Assembly: GCA_913053815.1 (NCBI GenBank)
Contig: CAJXGK010000174.1
Span: forward strand, 1 to 5,018
Direction: 5' to 3'
From: an uncultured Rhodanobacteraceae bacterium
Lineage (GTDB): Bacteria; Pseudomonadota; Gammaproteobacteria; Xanthomonadales; Rhodanobacteraceae
DNA: 5,018 bases
The notes under the pieces are model-generated. The model was not told the origin of the DNA, did no database searches, and saw only the letters and a list, made by a program, of their open reading frames with translations. Both the position numbers and the translations under genes were made by a program. Numbering within the stretch: the stretch's first letter is position 1; each line of letters starts with the position of its first letter. This document shows positions 1 through 4,830 of the stretch, piece after piece.

Positions 1-98
1 TAAATAGAACCACTATTCGCATCAAAAGATCAAAAAACTACCCTCGATTTTCCATCTGCTTCGCTACGACCCTCCAAGCCCGACAGGCTCCTTAGGTC
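1..98. other. Non-coding tail downstream of ptsH; no gene recognised
   Basis: After the ptsH stop the minus strand contains TAAGGAG (94-88) and later GGAGGG, but every frame from them closes within about 25 codons, so ptsI does not begin here. The tail then turns AT-rich, with a T6 run (35-30) and a tandem direct repeat ATCAAAA at 21-27 and 29-35 on the plus strand. A minus-strand ATG at 22-20 opens MRIVVLF at the edge without a Shine-Dalgarno; too little is visible to call it. The AT-rich patch could be a promoter or 3' processing zone. No hairpin strong enough for a terminator was found. Confidence 0.4.
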
Positions 99-368
99 TT
101 ATTCGGTCTCGTCGAACTTGTTTTGGAATAGATCGATCACTGCGGCCAGGGCCGCTTCAGCTTGCTGCCCTTCGGTACGTACCGTCAGGGAGCTGCCGAG
201 ACTTGCCGCTAGCATCATCACGCCCATGATGCTTTTGGCATTGACTTCACGGCCTTTGGCGCCAAGCCAGACTTCAGCATCAAATCCCTGTACCCGTTGG
301 ACCAGTTTGGCAGCGGCGCGGGCATGTAGGCCAAGGCGGTTACTGACGGTAATATCCTGTTTTGGCAT
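99..368 (-). CDS. ptsH: Phosphocarrier protein HPr
   Basis: This 89-aa protein is the normal size for HPr. It shuttles phosphate from enzyme I (PEP-dependent) to EIIA proteins. The active-site His15 is in SNRLGLHARAAAKLV, and the regulatory Ser46 is in NAKSIMGVMMLAA, both at canonical positions. Retention of Ser46 fits the presence of hprK in the same cluster. Position 18 is Ala where many transport-type HPr proteins have Pro (HARPA). HARA-type sequences are common in proteobacterial regulatory HPr/NPr, so this is a family trait rather than a defect. The start is the ATG at 368 (MPKQDITVSN), with GGAA 5-8 nt upstream. A 40-residue extension back to 488 is Pro-rich, has no HPr similarity and is rejected. 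The TAA stop is at 101-99. No ptsI follows in the remaining 98 bases. Confidence 0.96.
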   Translation of the reverse strand: MPKQDITVSNRLGLHARAAAKLVQRVQGFDAEVWLGAKGREVNAKSIMGVMMLAASLGSSLTVRTEGQQAEAALAAVIDLFQNKFDETE

Positions 369-515
369 ATTATTTCCGGGTGGAGCCAAGTTTGACTGGA
401 ATGAAAGAGGGATGGGAATGTCGGTCTGTGGTCGTGCATGATGCCTCCTTGCGGGGATAGGCGGTTGGGTATCGGCGTCGGGTTGCACGTGATTGGGCGG
501 GTAGGCCAGGGGGAG
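369..515 (-). other. C-rich leader between EIIA and ptsH with an internal strong Shine-Dalgarno and overlapping small frame
   Basis: The 147-nt gap is strikingly C-rich and G-poor on the transcribed-sense (minus) strand, especially 515-444 where C is about half of the bases. That resembles a Rho-utilisation (rut) composition. At 450-444 it has AAGGAGG, the strongest Shine-Dalgarno in the window, followed after 4 nt by an ATG at 439-437. That frame encodes MHDHRPTFPSLFHSSQ and continues out of frame across ptsH to 218 (73 aa), with no recognisable domain. The ptsH ATG lies 71 nt further on with a weaker GGAA. The gap may therefore hold a translated upstream frame or a Rho-sensitive control region for HPr. 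This is inference. Confidence 0.35.
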
Positions 516-905
516 TCATAGGTCACCCCGCACTCCGTCGCGTCCGCCACGGACGGCGATTTCCGCCAGTTCTGGTAGGGGCTGCTCAGCGTAGTTGAGG
601 ACCCGTAGTAACATCGGTAGGTTCAGTCCGGACACACAGCGGGTGTTTAACCCCGCCTTATGTAGGCGCAGTGCCACGTTACAGGGGGTGGCTCCGAACA
701 GGTCGGTTAGAACCAGAACGCCATCGCTTTGTTCAAGCTGGCGGCCAAGATTGGCCGTATTAAGCAAGGCGGCTTCGGGGTTGGTGTTGGCGCCAATCTC
801 GACGGATTCGACATGCAGCGGCAATTGGGTCAGTACATGCCGGGCTGCCTCCAGCAGGGCCGTACCGATCTTGTCATGGGTTACCAGAAGCACGCCGACG
901 CTCAT
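516..905 (-). CDS. PTS system EIIA component, mannose/fructose family (single-domain)
   Basis: The 129-aa product is a stand-alone EIIA-Man domain. This family accepts phosphate from HPr on a His near the N-terminus. Here that residue is His10 in MSVGVLLVTHDKIGTALLEA, the typical VTH position. LVLTDLFGATPCNVALRL at about 64-81 is the conserved DLFGxTPxN active-site loop, and SGLNLPMLLRVL at 92-103 is the conserved GxNLPML segment. There is no fused EIIB domain and no permease (IIC/IID) in the window, which suggests a regulatory rather than a transport role. Proteobacterial genomes with this arrangement often carry such an 'incomplete' PTS, sometimes labelled manX or ptsA-like. The ATG at 905 lies 3 nt after the rapZ stop, with GGAATGAG upstream, so translational coupling to rapZ is likely. 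ptsH follows after 147 nt. Confidence 0.93.
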   Translation of the reverse strand: MSVGVLLVTHDKIGTALLEAARHVLTQLPLHVESVEIGANTNPEAALLNTANLGRQLEQSDGVLVLTDLFGATPCNVALRLHKAGLNTRCVSGLNLPMLLRVLNYAEQPLPELAEIAVRGGRDGVRGDL

Positions 906-908
906 GAC

Positions 909-1778
909 TCATTCCAGTTCGCGGTGAAAACAGAGTACTTGTGGATACAACGGTCGAAAGTGTTCAGCAAGTTTTTCGACCAGATAGACCGAACGGTGAC
1001 GTCCGCCAGTGCAACCGATACCCACTGTGACATAACTGCGATCTGCGTGGGCAAAGTGTGGCAGCCAGGTGTCCAGAAGGTTGCGTAGATCATCTAGGTA
1101 GCGTCCTGCCAGGGGTTGGGCCTGTAGATAGGTGCGTACCGCGTGGTCCTTGCCGGATAGGGGGCGCAAGGCGGGATCCCAGTGCGGGTTGGGCAGGCAC
1201 CGAGCGTCGAAGATGAAGTCGGCATCCGCGGGTAGACCCCTGCGGAAAGCAAATGATTCAAACATCAGCGTCAGTCCTTCACCATGGGGACCATATTCGG
1301 TAGCGATCCACCCACGTAGCTGATGCACGTTCATCGTGCTGGTATCAAGCTGGCGATCGGCAATGTTGCTGAGCGGTTTGAGCAAGGTACGTTCGTGGGC
1401 GATGGCCCCGGATAGGGATAGACCCAGAATGGACAGTGGATGGCGCCGCCGGGTATCCGAATAGCGTTTCAGTAGCACCTCGTCATGGGCATCCAGGAAG
1501 ATCAGTTCAGCCGGGGTCCCCGCACCGGCCAGGGCAGCCAGTATGCCGGGGATGCGTTCCATTTCCCCACCTCGATTGCGGATATCCACGCCTAGGGCGA
1601 TACGCCGGGGGCCTTGCGGGTTTGCAGTGAGGGTCTGGACCAGTGCCGGCATCAGTTCTGCAGGGAGGTTGTCCACGCAGTAATAGCCCAGATCTTCAAA
1701 GGTTCGTAGGGCAATCGTTTTGCCGCCGCCGGACAGGCCTGACAACACGACCAGGTGAGTGGATTCGGTACCTTTCAT
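909..1778 (-). CDS. rapZ: RNase adapter RapZ / P-loop nucleotide-binding protein (YvcJ family)
   Basis: The 289-aa product matches RapZ (E. coli 284 aa). Visible motifs are the P-loop GLSGGGKT at 14-21, EDLGYYCVDNLP at 28-39, DIRNR at 65-69, DTRRRHPL at 108-115, FESFAFRRGLPADAD at 173-187 followed by FIFDARCLPNPHW, and IGCTGGRHRSVYLVE near 254-268. In enterobacteria RapZ binds the sRNA GlmZ and brings it to RNase E, tuning GlmS and cell-envelope precursor supply. In most other phyla the role of this family is less defined, so the RNA target here is unknown. The ATG at 1778 is chosen because it begins the family core (MKGTESTHLVVLSGLSGGGK), lies 4 nt after the hprK stop, and has GGTGA upstream. 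An upstream in-frame start at 1847 would overlap hprK by 65 nt and adds nothing conserved. The EIIA gene begins 3 nt after its stop. Confidence 0.96.
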   Translation of the reverse strand: MKGTESTHLVVLSGLSGGGKTIALRTFEDLGYYCVDNLPAELMPALVQTLTANPQGPRRIALGVDIRNRGGEMERIPGILAALAGAGTPAELIFLDAHDEVLLKRYSDTRRRHPLSILGLSLSGAIAHERTLLKPLSNIADRQLDTSTMNVHQLRGWIATEYGPHGEGLTLMFESFAFRRGLPADADFIFDARCLPNPHWDPALRPLSGKDHAVRTYLQAQPLAGRYLDDLRNLLDTWLPHFAHADRSYVTVGIGCTGGRHRSVYLVEKLAEHFRPLYPQVLCFHRELE

Positions 1779-1782
1779 GACT

Positions 1783-2733
1783 TCACCATGGGGGTAGTTT
1801 CTGCAGCTGATGGGCCTGTTGATCGATGAATTTCTGAGCCGGATCAATGCCCTTGCTCTTTAATATGTGACTGCGCACGGCCGCTTCAGCCAGTACTGCA
1901 AGATTGCGCCCTGGAGCGACCGGAATGGTGGTGACCGGTAGGGCTACGTCTAGGACCTTGCGATGACCGGTGATACCGGTCAGGCGTAGCAGGCCATCCG
2001 TATCGGAGATCGCCTCCAGTGGTTTCAAATCGAGTATCAAGTGTAGGTATTGGGAATCTTTTACGGCCGTATGGTCAAACATTTCGCGAATATTGAGTAC
2101 TCCCAGGCCACGCACTTCAAGCAGGTCGCGTAACAGCTCGGGACAGGTCCCGTCCACGATATCCGGGGCGACCAGGGTGAATTCGGGAGCATCATCAGCC
2201 ACCAGCCGGTGGCCACGGTTGACCAGGTCCAGGGCCAGCTCACTTTTGCCGGTAGCAGGGGCTCCCGTTACCAGCACGCCGATCGAGTACACCTCGAGAA
2301 ACACTCCATGGAGGGTGACTCGGCGGGCCAGGGTACGAGTCAGGTAGTACTGCAGCCAGGTGAGGATTTCATGTCCGCGACGGGCGCTGACCCATACCGG
2401 TGAGGAGGTTTCTTCAGCCGCCTCCAACAGGTCGCCCGGTACGGTCTGGCCTTGGGTCACGATGATGGCAAACGGATCGTAGCTAAGGATTTTCTGGATG
2501 GTTTCCCAGCGCTGTCGGGCTTCCAGTCCATCCAGATAGGCCAGTTCTTCAGAACCGATGATTTGAATGCGATTGGGGTAGATGGTGTTGAGATAGCCAA
2601 CCATTGAGGGGCGGCGTGATGGCCCTCCTGATGCCGCCAGAGTACGGGACTCGCCGGCGATACCGGCAGGCCAGCGGAGGGCCAGTCGCTCCTGGATCGT
2701 TTCAAAAAGTTGGCGGGTAGTGATGCGGTCCAT
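1783..2733 (-). CDS. hprK: HPr(Ser) kinase/phosphorylase HprK
   Basis: This bifunctional enzyme phosphorylates Ser46 of HPr with ATP or pyrophosphate and removes the phosphate by phosphorolysis. From the ATG at 2733 it has 316 aa, the family's normal size. The N-terminal domain is about 1-130. The catalytic domain has His142 in LHGVFLEVYS, a P-loop at 157-164 (GAPATGKS), LVADDAPEF with Asp180/181, the signature EVRGLGVLNIREMF at 206-219, and PVAPGRNLAVLAEAAVR at 271-287. The P-loop fits Walker A, but its PA replaces the SG found in most HprK proteins (GxSGxGKS). The ATG at 2733 is preferred because MDRITTRQLFE is family-like. A TTG start at 2850 would add 39 unconserved residues and run through inverted repeats. 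The Shine-Dalgarno before 2733 is weak (GGAA). The TGA stop lies 4 nt before rapZ, so the two are co-transcribed, with the substrate gene ptsH downstream. Confidence 0.95.
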   Translation of the reverse strand: MDRITTRQLFETIQERLALRWPAGIAGESRTLAASGGPSRRPSMVGYLNTIYPNRIQIIGSEELAYLDGLEARQRWETIQKILSYDPFAIIVTQGQTVPGDLLEAAEETSSPVWVSARRGHEILTWLQYYLTRTLARRVTLHGVFLEVYSIGVLVTGAPATGKSELALDLVNRGHRLVADDAPEFTLVAPDIVDGTCPELLRDLLEVRGLGVLNIREMFDHTAVKDSQYLHLILDLKPLEAISDTDGLLRLTGITGHRKVLDVALPVTTIPVAPGRNLAVLAEAAVRSHILKSKGIDPAQKFIDQQAHQLQKLPPW

Positions 2734-2759
2734 CTTGATTCCGGAAGATCCTGGTACCA

Positions 2760-2772
2760 TGGCATTGTGCCA
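2760..2772 (-). repeat. Short hairpin near the hprK start
   Basis: TGGCA-CAA-TGCCA (minus strand) is a perfect 5-bp inverted repeat with a 3-nt loop, 26 nt before the hprK ATG. It is the last of the four inverted repeats in this leader. Alone it could be chance; its place in a series makes it worth recording. Confidence 0.3.
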
Positions 2773-2782
2773 GTAGTTGCCA

Positions 2783-2813
2783 CCTGGGTGAGCGATTGCG
2801 TAGGCAACCCAGG
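2783..2813 (-). repeat. Nested inverted repeat in the hprK leader
   Basis: The outer arms CCTGGGT (2813-2807) and ACCCAGG (2789-2783) are a perfect 7-bp pair. Inside them TTGC-CTAC-GCAA (2807-2796) makes a short inner stem with a 4-nt loop, sharing one base with the outer arm and leaving a 6-nt unpaired stretch on the 3' side. The structure lies about 50 nt before the hprK ATG. It could be an RNA element or a protein-binding dyad; the sequence alone does not decide. Confidence 0.4.
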
Positions 2814-2815
2814 CC

Positions 2816-2848
2816 AGAAAACGCGTCCGCCGCTGTTGAGACGGACGC
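2816..2848 (-). terminator. Candidate Rho-independent terminator or attenuator upstream of hprK
   Basis: On the minus strand GCGTCCG (2848-2842) and CGGACGC (2829-2823) form a perfect GC-rich 7-bp stem around a 12-nt loop. This is followed at once by GTTTTCT (2822-2816). Position and strand fit a terminator after hpf. The loop is large and the T-run only four long, so it would be leaky at best, and the downstream genes have no clear promoter of their own. Confidence 0.4.
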
Positions 2849-2869
2849 AATGTTCTCTATAGGGTGGTT

Positions 2870-2884
2870 AAACCCGTCGGGTTT
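2870..2884 (-). terminator. Hairpin directly after the hpf stop (weak terminator or processing site)
   Basis: The minus-strand sequence AAACCC-GAC-GGGTTT is a perfect 6-bp inverted repeat with a 3-nt loop, directly abutting the hpf TGA. The 3' arm ends in TTT and is followed by AACC, so there is no real U-tract. It could stabilise the rpoN-hpf mRNA 3' end or terminate only partially. Confidence 0.35.
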
Positions 2885-3205
2885 TCAGCTAGTGCGGGCT
2901 TCGCGGGCTTGCTCGCGGCGATAGTTGGTAAGACGTTCTTTGTGTTTGCGAAGTTGGGCAACGAGCTTGTCAAGCAACAGGTCGACCGACACATACATAT
3001 CACTGTCGACCGCCTCAGCATGCAGGGTTTTACCGGCAACGGCCAGGTTGGCTTCGGCCTTGTGGAGGAGTTTTCTAACCGAAAGCACCACGCTTAGTGA
3101 AGTACCGCCGTCGAAGTACTTGTCCAGCTTGACCAGGCGCGTGTTGACGTGATCGCGCAGGGCCGGGGTAATTTCCATTTGATGACCGCTGATCTGGATT
3201 TGCAT
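2885..3205 (-). CDS. hpf: Ribosome hibernation-promoting factor, short form
   Basis: The product is 106 aa, close to short-form HPF/YfiA (about 95-115 aa) and lacking the C-terminal dimerisation domain of long HPF. HPF binds the 30S decoding channel and promotes inactive 100S ribosomes in stationary phase or starvation. The sequence starts MQIQISGHQMEITPALRDHV and contains RLVKLDKYFDGGTSLSVVLS, then HAEAVDSDMYVSVDLLLDKLVAQLRKHKER. These are the typical beta-alpha-beta-beta-beta-alpha elements, with the conserved DMY-x-ID/VD-LLLDKL helix and a basic tail. The ATG at 3205 has a good AGGAGA Shine-Dalgarno at 3218-3213, 7 nt upstream. The gene directly follows rpoN, the usual position (older names: sigma-54 modulation protein, yhbH). 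It ends in TGA at 2887-2885, immediately beside a small inverted repeat. Confidence 0.96.
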   Translation of the reverse strand: MQIQISGHQMEITPALRDHVNTRLVKLDKYFDGGTSLSVVLSVRKLLHKAEANLAVAGKTLHAEAVDSDMYVSVDLLLDKLVAQLRKHKERLTNYRREQAREARTS

Positions 3206-3318
3206 AAGTATTTCTCCTGCATGCCATGAGGGTTAGGATGCGATTCCTGGTGGACTCGCGGGCAGAGCCATGTGGATCGATGGATGCCATAGCAAATATG
3301 AGGACACCTCCTGGAGCT
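3206..3318 (-). other. Gap between rpoN and hpf with an orphan strong Shine-Dalgarno
   Basis: This 113-nt gap contains AGGAGGT at 3312-3306, a near-perfect anti-16S match just after the rpoN stop and about 100 nt before hpf, so it does not serve hpf. It lies in a small dyad GAGG-TGT-CCTC. Possible starts after it are a TTG at 3295 (11 nt away; 20-codon frame ending before hpf) and an ATG at 3290 (16 nt away; 71-aa frame overlapping hpf out of frame). Neither product is recognisable. It may be a small ORF, a ribosome standby site, or chance. No convincing terminator or promoter was seen here. Confidence 0.35.
3213..3218 (-). promoter_or_regulatory. Ribosome binding site of hpf
   Basis: AGGAGA sits 7 nt before the hpf ATG at 3205. 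It is the best-placed Shine-Dalgarno of any annotated gene in the window and confirms the start. Strong translation fits a protein that must be made in large amounts on entry to stationary phase. Confidence 0.75.
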
Positions 3319-4737
3319 TCAACGGGCTCGTTGTCGTTCATTCGAACAAAGGATGCGCAGCGCCTCCCGATACTTAGCCACGGTGCGTCGCGCCACGCGA
3401 ATACCAAGCTGCCCCAGTTCTCTGGCGAGGGCCTGATCGGAAAGGGGCTGGCAGGGATCCTCGTCAGATACCAGTTTACGGATCAATGCTTGCACGGCGG
3501 TGGCCGAGGCGGACCCGCCGTCCTCGGTCGCTACCCCGCTGGAGAAAAAGTATTTGAAATCAAAGGTTCCGCGAGGAGTGTGCAGATACTTGCGGGTGGT
3601 GACCCGGGATATGGTCGATTCGTGCATATCAAGTTCTTCGGCGACTTCACGCAGCACCAGTGGGCGCATGGCTTCCGGCCCGAAGTCCAGAAAGGCACTT
3701 TGTTGGCGGACAATGGTTTCGGCGACACGTTGTAGGGTGTTGGCACGGGCATCCAGGCTTTTCAGTAGCCATCGAGCCTCTTGCAACTGGCCTTTCAGGT
3801 AACTTGCATCATCACGACTGGCTTTGGCGATCAGTGAGCAGTAATGCTGGTTGAGGCCGACTCGGGGACGATTGGAAGAAGACAGACGCACACACCAGCG
3901 ACCTTTGATACGACGCACATAGGCATCCGGTTGCACGTACTCAGTAGGCGTGGCGGCCAGATTCTCGCCCGGTTTGGGATCCAGCGTCCGGATCAGCACA
4001 GCGGCCAGGGCAATAGCTTCGCGATCGACCCGTAGCTGGCGTGCCAGGCGTGTGTAGTCACGCTTTGCCAAAGCCTCAATATTGGTGGTGACGATGCGTT
4101 GTGCCAGCACCCGCTGAGGCGTGTTCTCCGGCATGGCCGACAACTGGGCACACAGACAGTCACAAAGATCCAGGCTGGCTATACCAATGGGGTCGAGTTG
4201 TTGCAGACGACGGCGAACCGCCTCGATCTCTTCGGGATCGAGAGAAAGTGCTGCCAGGGTGGCCAGGATGGTATCGATGCCTTCATGAAGATAACCGTCT
4301 TCATCCAGAGCATCGATGATGGTTTCGGCAATTTGCCGGTCGCGCGGTGACAGCCGCAGCAGGGTGATCTGCCAGAGCAGATGTTCCCACCTGCCTTGTG
4401 GTGCCACATCTTGTGATTCCATGCTGTCCTCATCCAGATGGCTGGAACCCGATCCTGACCCCCGACTGAAATCTAGATCTTCCTCGAACCGTTCTCCGGG
4501 ATCATCAAGCGCATCGATTTCTATGACCGGTTCTGTTTCGGTTTCGAGAGGGTCTTCCACCTTGGCATCTTCCTGATCGAGGTCGCTTTCGAGCTCGATC
4601 AGGGGGTTGGCCTCCGCGATCTGGCGCAACTCAACCTCCAGGTCCATATGCGACAGTTGCAGCAAGCGGATGGCCTGTTGTAACTGTGGCGTCAAGACGA
4701 GCTGTTGGTTCAGGTGTAGCTGCAGTCCGGGTTTCAT
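3319..4737 (-). CDS. rpoN: RNA polymerase sigma-54 factor RpoN
   Basis: This 472-aa protein is full length for sigma-54 (E. coli about 477). It directs RNA polymerase to -24/-12 promoters and needs an AAA+ enhancer-binding activator. Region I (residues about 1-50) is the Gln/Leu-rich activator-response segment, with LVLTPQLQQAIRLLQLS. Residues about 50-112 form the acidic, low-complexity region II. The core-binding domain runs from about 115 to 320 and includes LDPIGIASLDL. The helix-turn-helix is at about 361-383 (LREVAEELDMHESTISRVT), followed by KYLHTPRG. The RpoN box ARRTVAKYRE at 449-458 is the exact invariant motif that reads the -24 element. The ATG at 4737 gives the conserved MKPGLQLHLNQQL start. 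The Shine-Dalgarno sequence before it is poor, and a 10-codon frame beginning at 4766 ends in a TGA that overlaps this ATG. lptB lies upstream and hpf downstream (113-nt gap). Confidence 0.98.
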   Translation of the reverse strand: MKPGLQLHLNQQLVLTPQLQQAIRLLQLSHMDLEVELRQIAEANPLIELESDLDQEDAKVEDPLETETEPVIEIDALDDPGERFEEDLDFSRGSGSGSSHLDEDSMESQDVAPQGRWEHLLWQITLLRLSPRDRQIAETIIDALDEDGYLHEGIDTILATLAALSLDPEEIEAVRRRLQQLDPIGIASLDLCDCLCAQLSAMPENTPQRVLAQRIVTTNIEALAKRDYTRLARQLRVDREAIALAAVLIRTLDPKPGENLAATPTEYVQPDAYVRRIKGRWCVRLSSSNRPRVGLNQHYCSLIAKASRDDASYLKGQLQEARWLLKSLDARANTLQRVAETIVRQQSAFLDFGPEAMRPLVLREVAEELDMHESTISRVTTRKYLHTPRGTFDFKYFFSSGVATEDGGSASATAVQALIRKLVSDEDPCQPLSDQALARELGQLGIRVARRTVAKYREALRILCSNERQRAR

Positions 4738-4830
4738 AATCCATACATCAAGGGGCCTGCTTTCATCCTAGCCTGTGCGGGTGGGATCTCGCCAGTTGAG
4801 GATTGAATCGGCCCGCCTATTGCCGGTTTC
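4738..4830 (-). other. lptB-rpoN spacer with a 10-codon frame overlapping the rpoN start
   Basis: The 93-nt spacer has no clear terminator and no good sigma-70 promoter. A frame from ATG 4766 encodes MKAGPLMYGL and stops at TGA 4736-4734, overlapping the rpoN ATG as ATGA. AGG triplets precede its ATG, while rpoN itself lacks a clear Shine-Dalgarno. Stop-start coupling of this kind could feed ribosomes to rpoN, but so short a frame could easily be chance. Confidence 0.25.

Larger units (their letters stand above)
2734..2884 (-). promoter_or_regulatory. Untranslated, inverted-repeat-rich leader between hpf and hprK
   Basis: This 151-nt gap holds no credible gene but four inverted repeats, detailed in the next entries: 2870-2884, 2823-2848, 2783-2813 and 2760-2772. 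In many relatives this position holds ptsN, and no ptsN-like reading frame is present. A TTG-initiated frame from 2850 joins hprK in frame, but its 39 residues resemble no HprK N-terminus. A TATAGA hexamer lies at 2862-2857 (minus strand), without a good -35 partner. The density of inverted repeats suggests an RNA leader acting in processing, attenuation or as a partial terminator that lowers hprK-rapZ-EIIA-ptsH relative to rpoN-hpf. That role is inference. Confidence 0.45.

Noticed and set aside
369..488. Forty-residue extension of HPr back to 488
   Set aside because: It is Pro-rich and unrelated to HPr; the canonical HPr begins at MPKQDITVSN, which places His15 and Ser46 exactly.
541..555. 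Perfect hairpin CGTCCG-CCA-CGGACG near the 3' end of the EIIA gene
   Set aside because: It lies inside conserved-frame coding sequence (Gly/Arg-rich tail) and has no T-run, so it is not called a terminator, though it may slow decay or transcription.
1779..1847. Longer RapZ from 1847
   Set aside because: It overlaps hprK by 65 nt and adds residues outside the family core; the ATG at 1778 directly after the hprK stop fits better.
2760..2785. Tandem TGGCA motifs before hprK as a sigma-54 promoter
   Set aside because: The GG and GC elements are nine bases apart instead of ten, and the -12 element lacks TTGC.
2734..2850. N-terminal extension of HprK from a TTG at 2850
   Set aside because: It would add 39 residues unlike any HprK N-terminus, has only a weak GAGA ribosome site, and runs through the inverted repeats. 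The ATG at 2733 gives the family-length protein.
3226..3735. Plus-strand frame of 169 codons opposite rpoN
   Set aside because: It lies antisense to the well-conserved C-terminal half of RpoN, has no recognisable domain, and its openness follows from rpoN codon use.
4758..4800. Sigma-70 promoter before rpoN (TAGGAT with a TGGCGA -35)
   Set aside because: Only weak matches to both hexamers; rpoN may simply be read from lptB.
4808..4824. Possible sigma-54 promoter upstream of rpoN (GG-N10-GC on the minus strand)
   Set aside because: The GG/GC spacing is right, but the TT before GC and most of the -24 consensus are missing, so it is probably chance.
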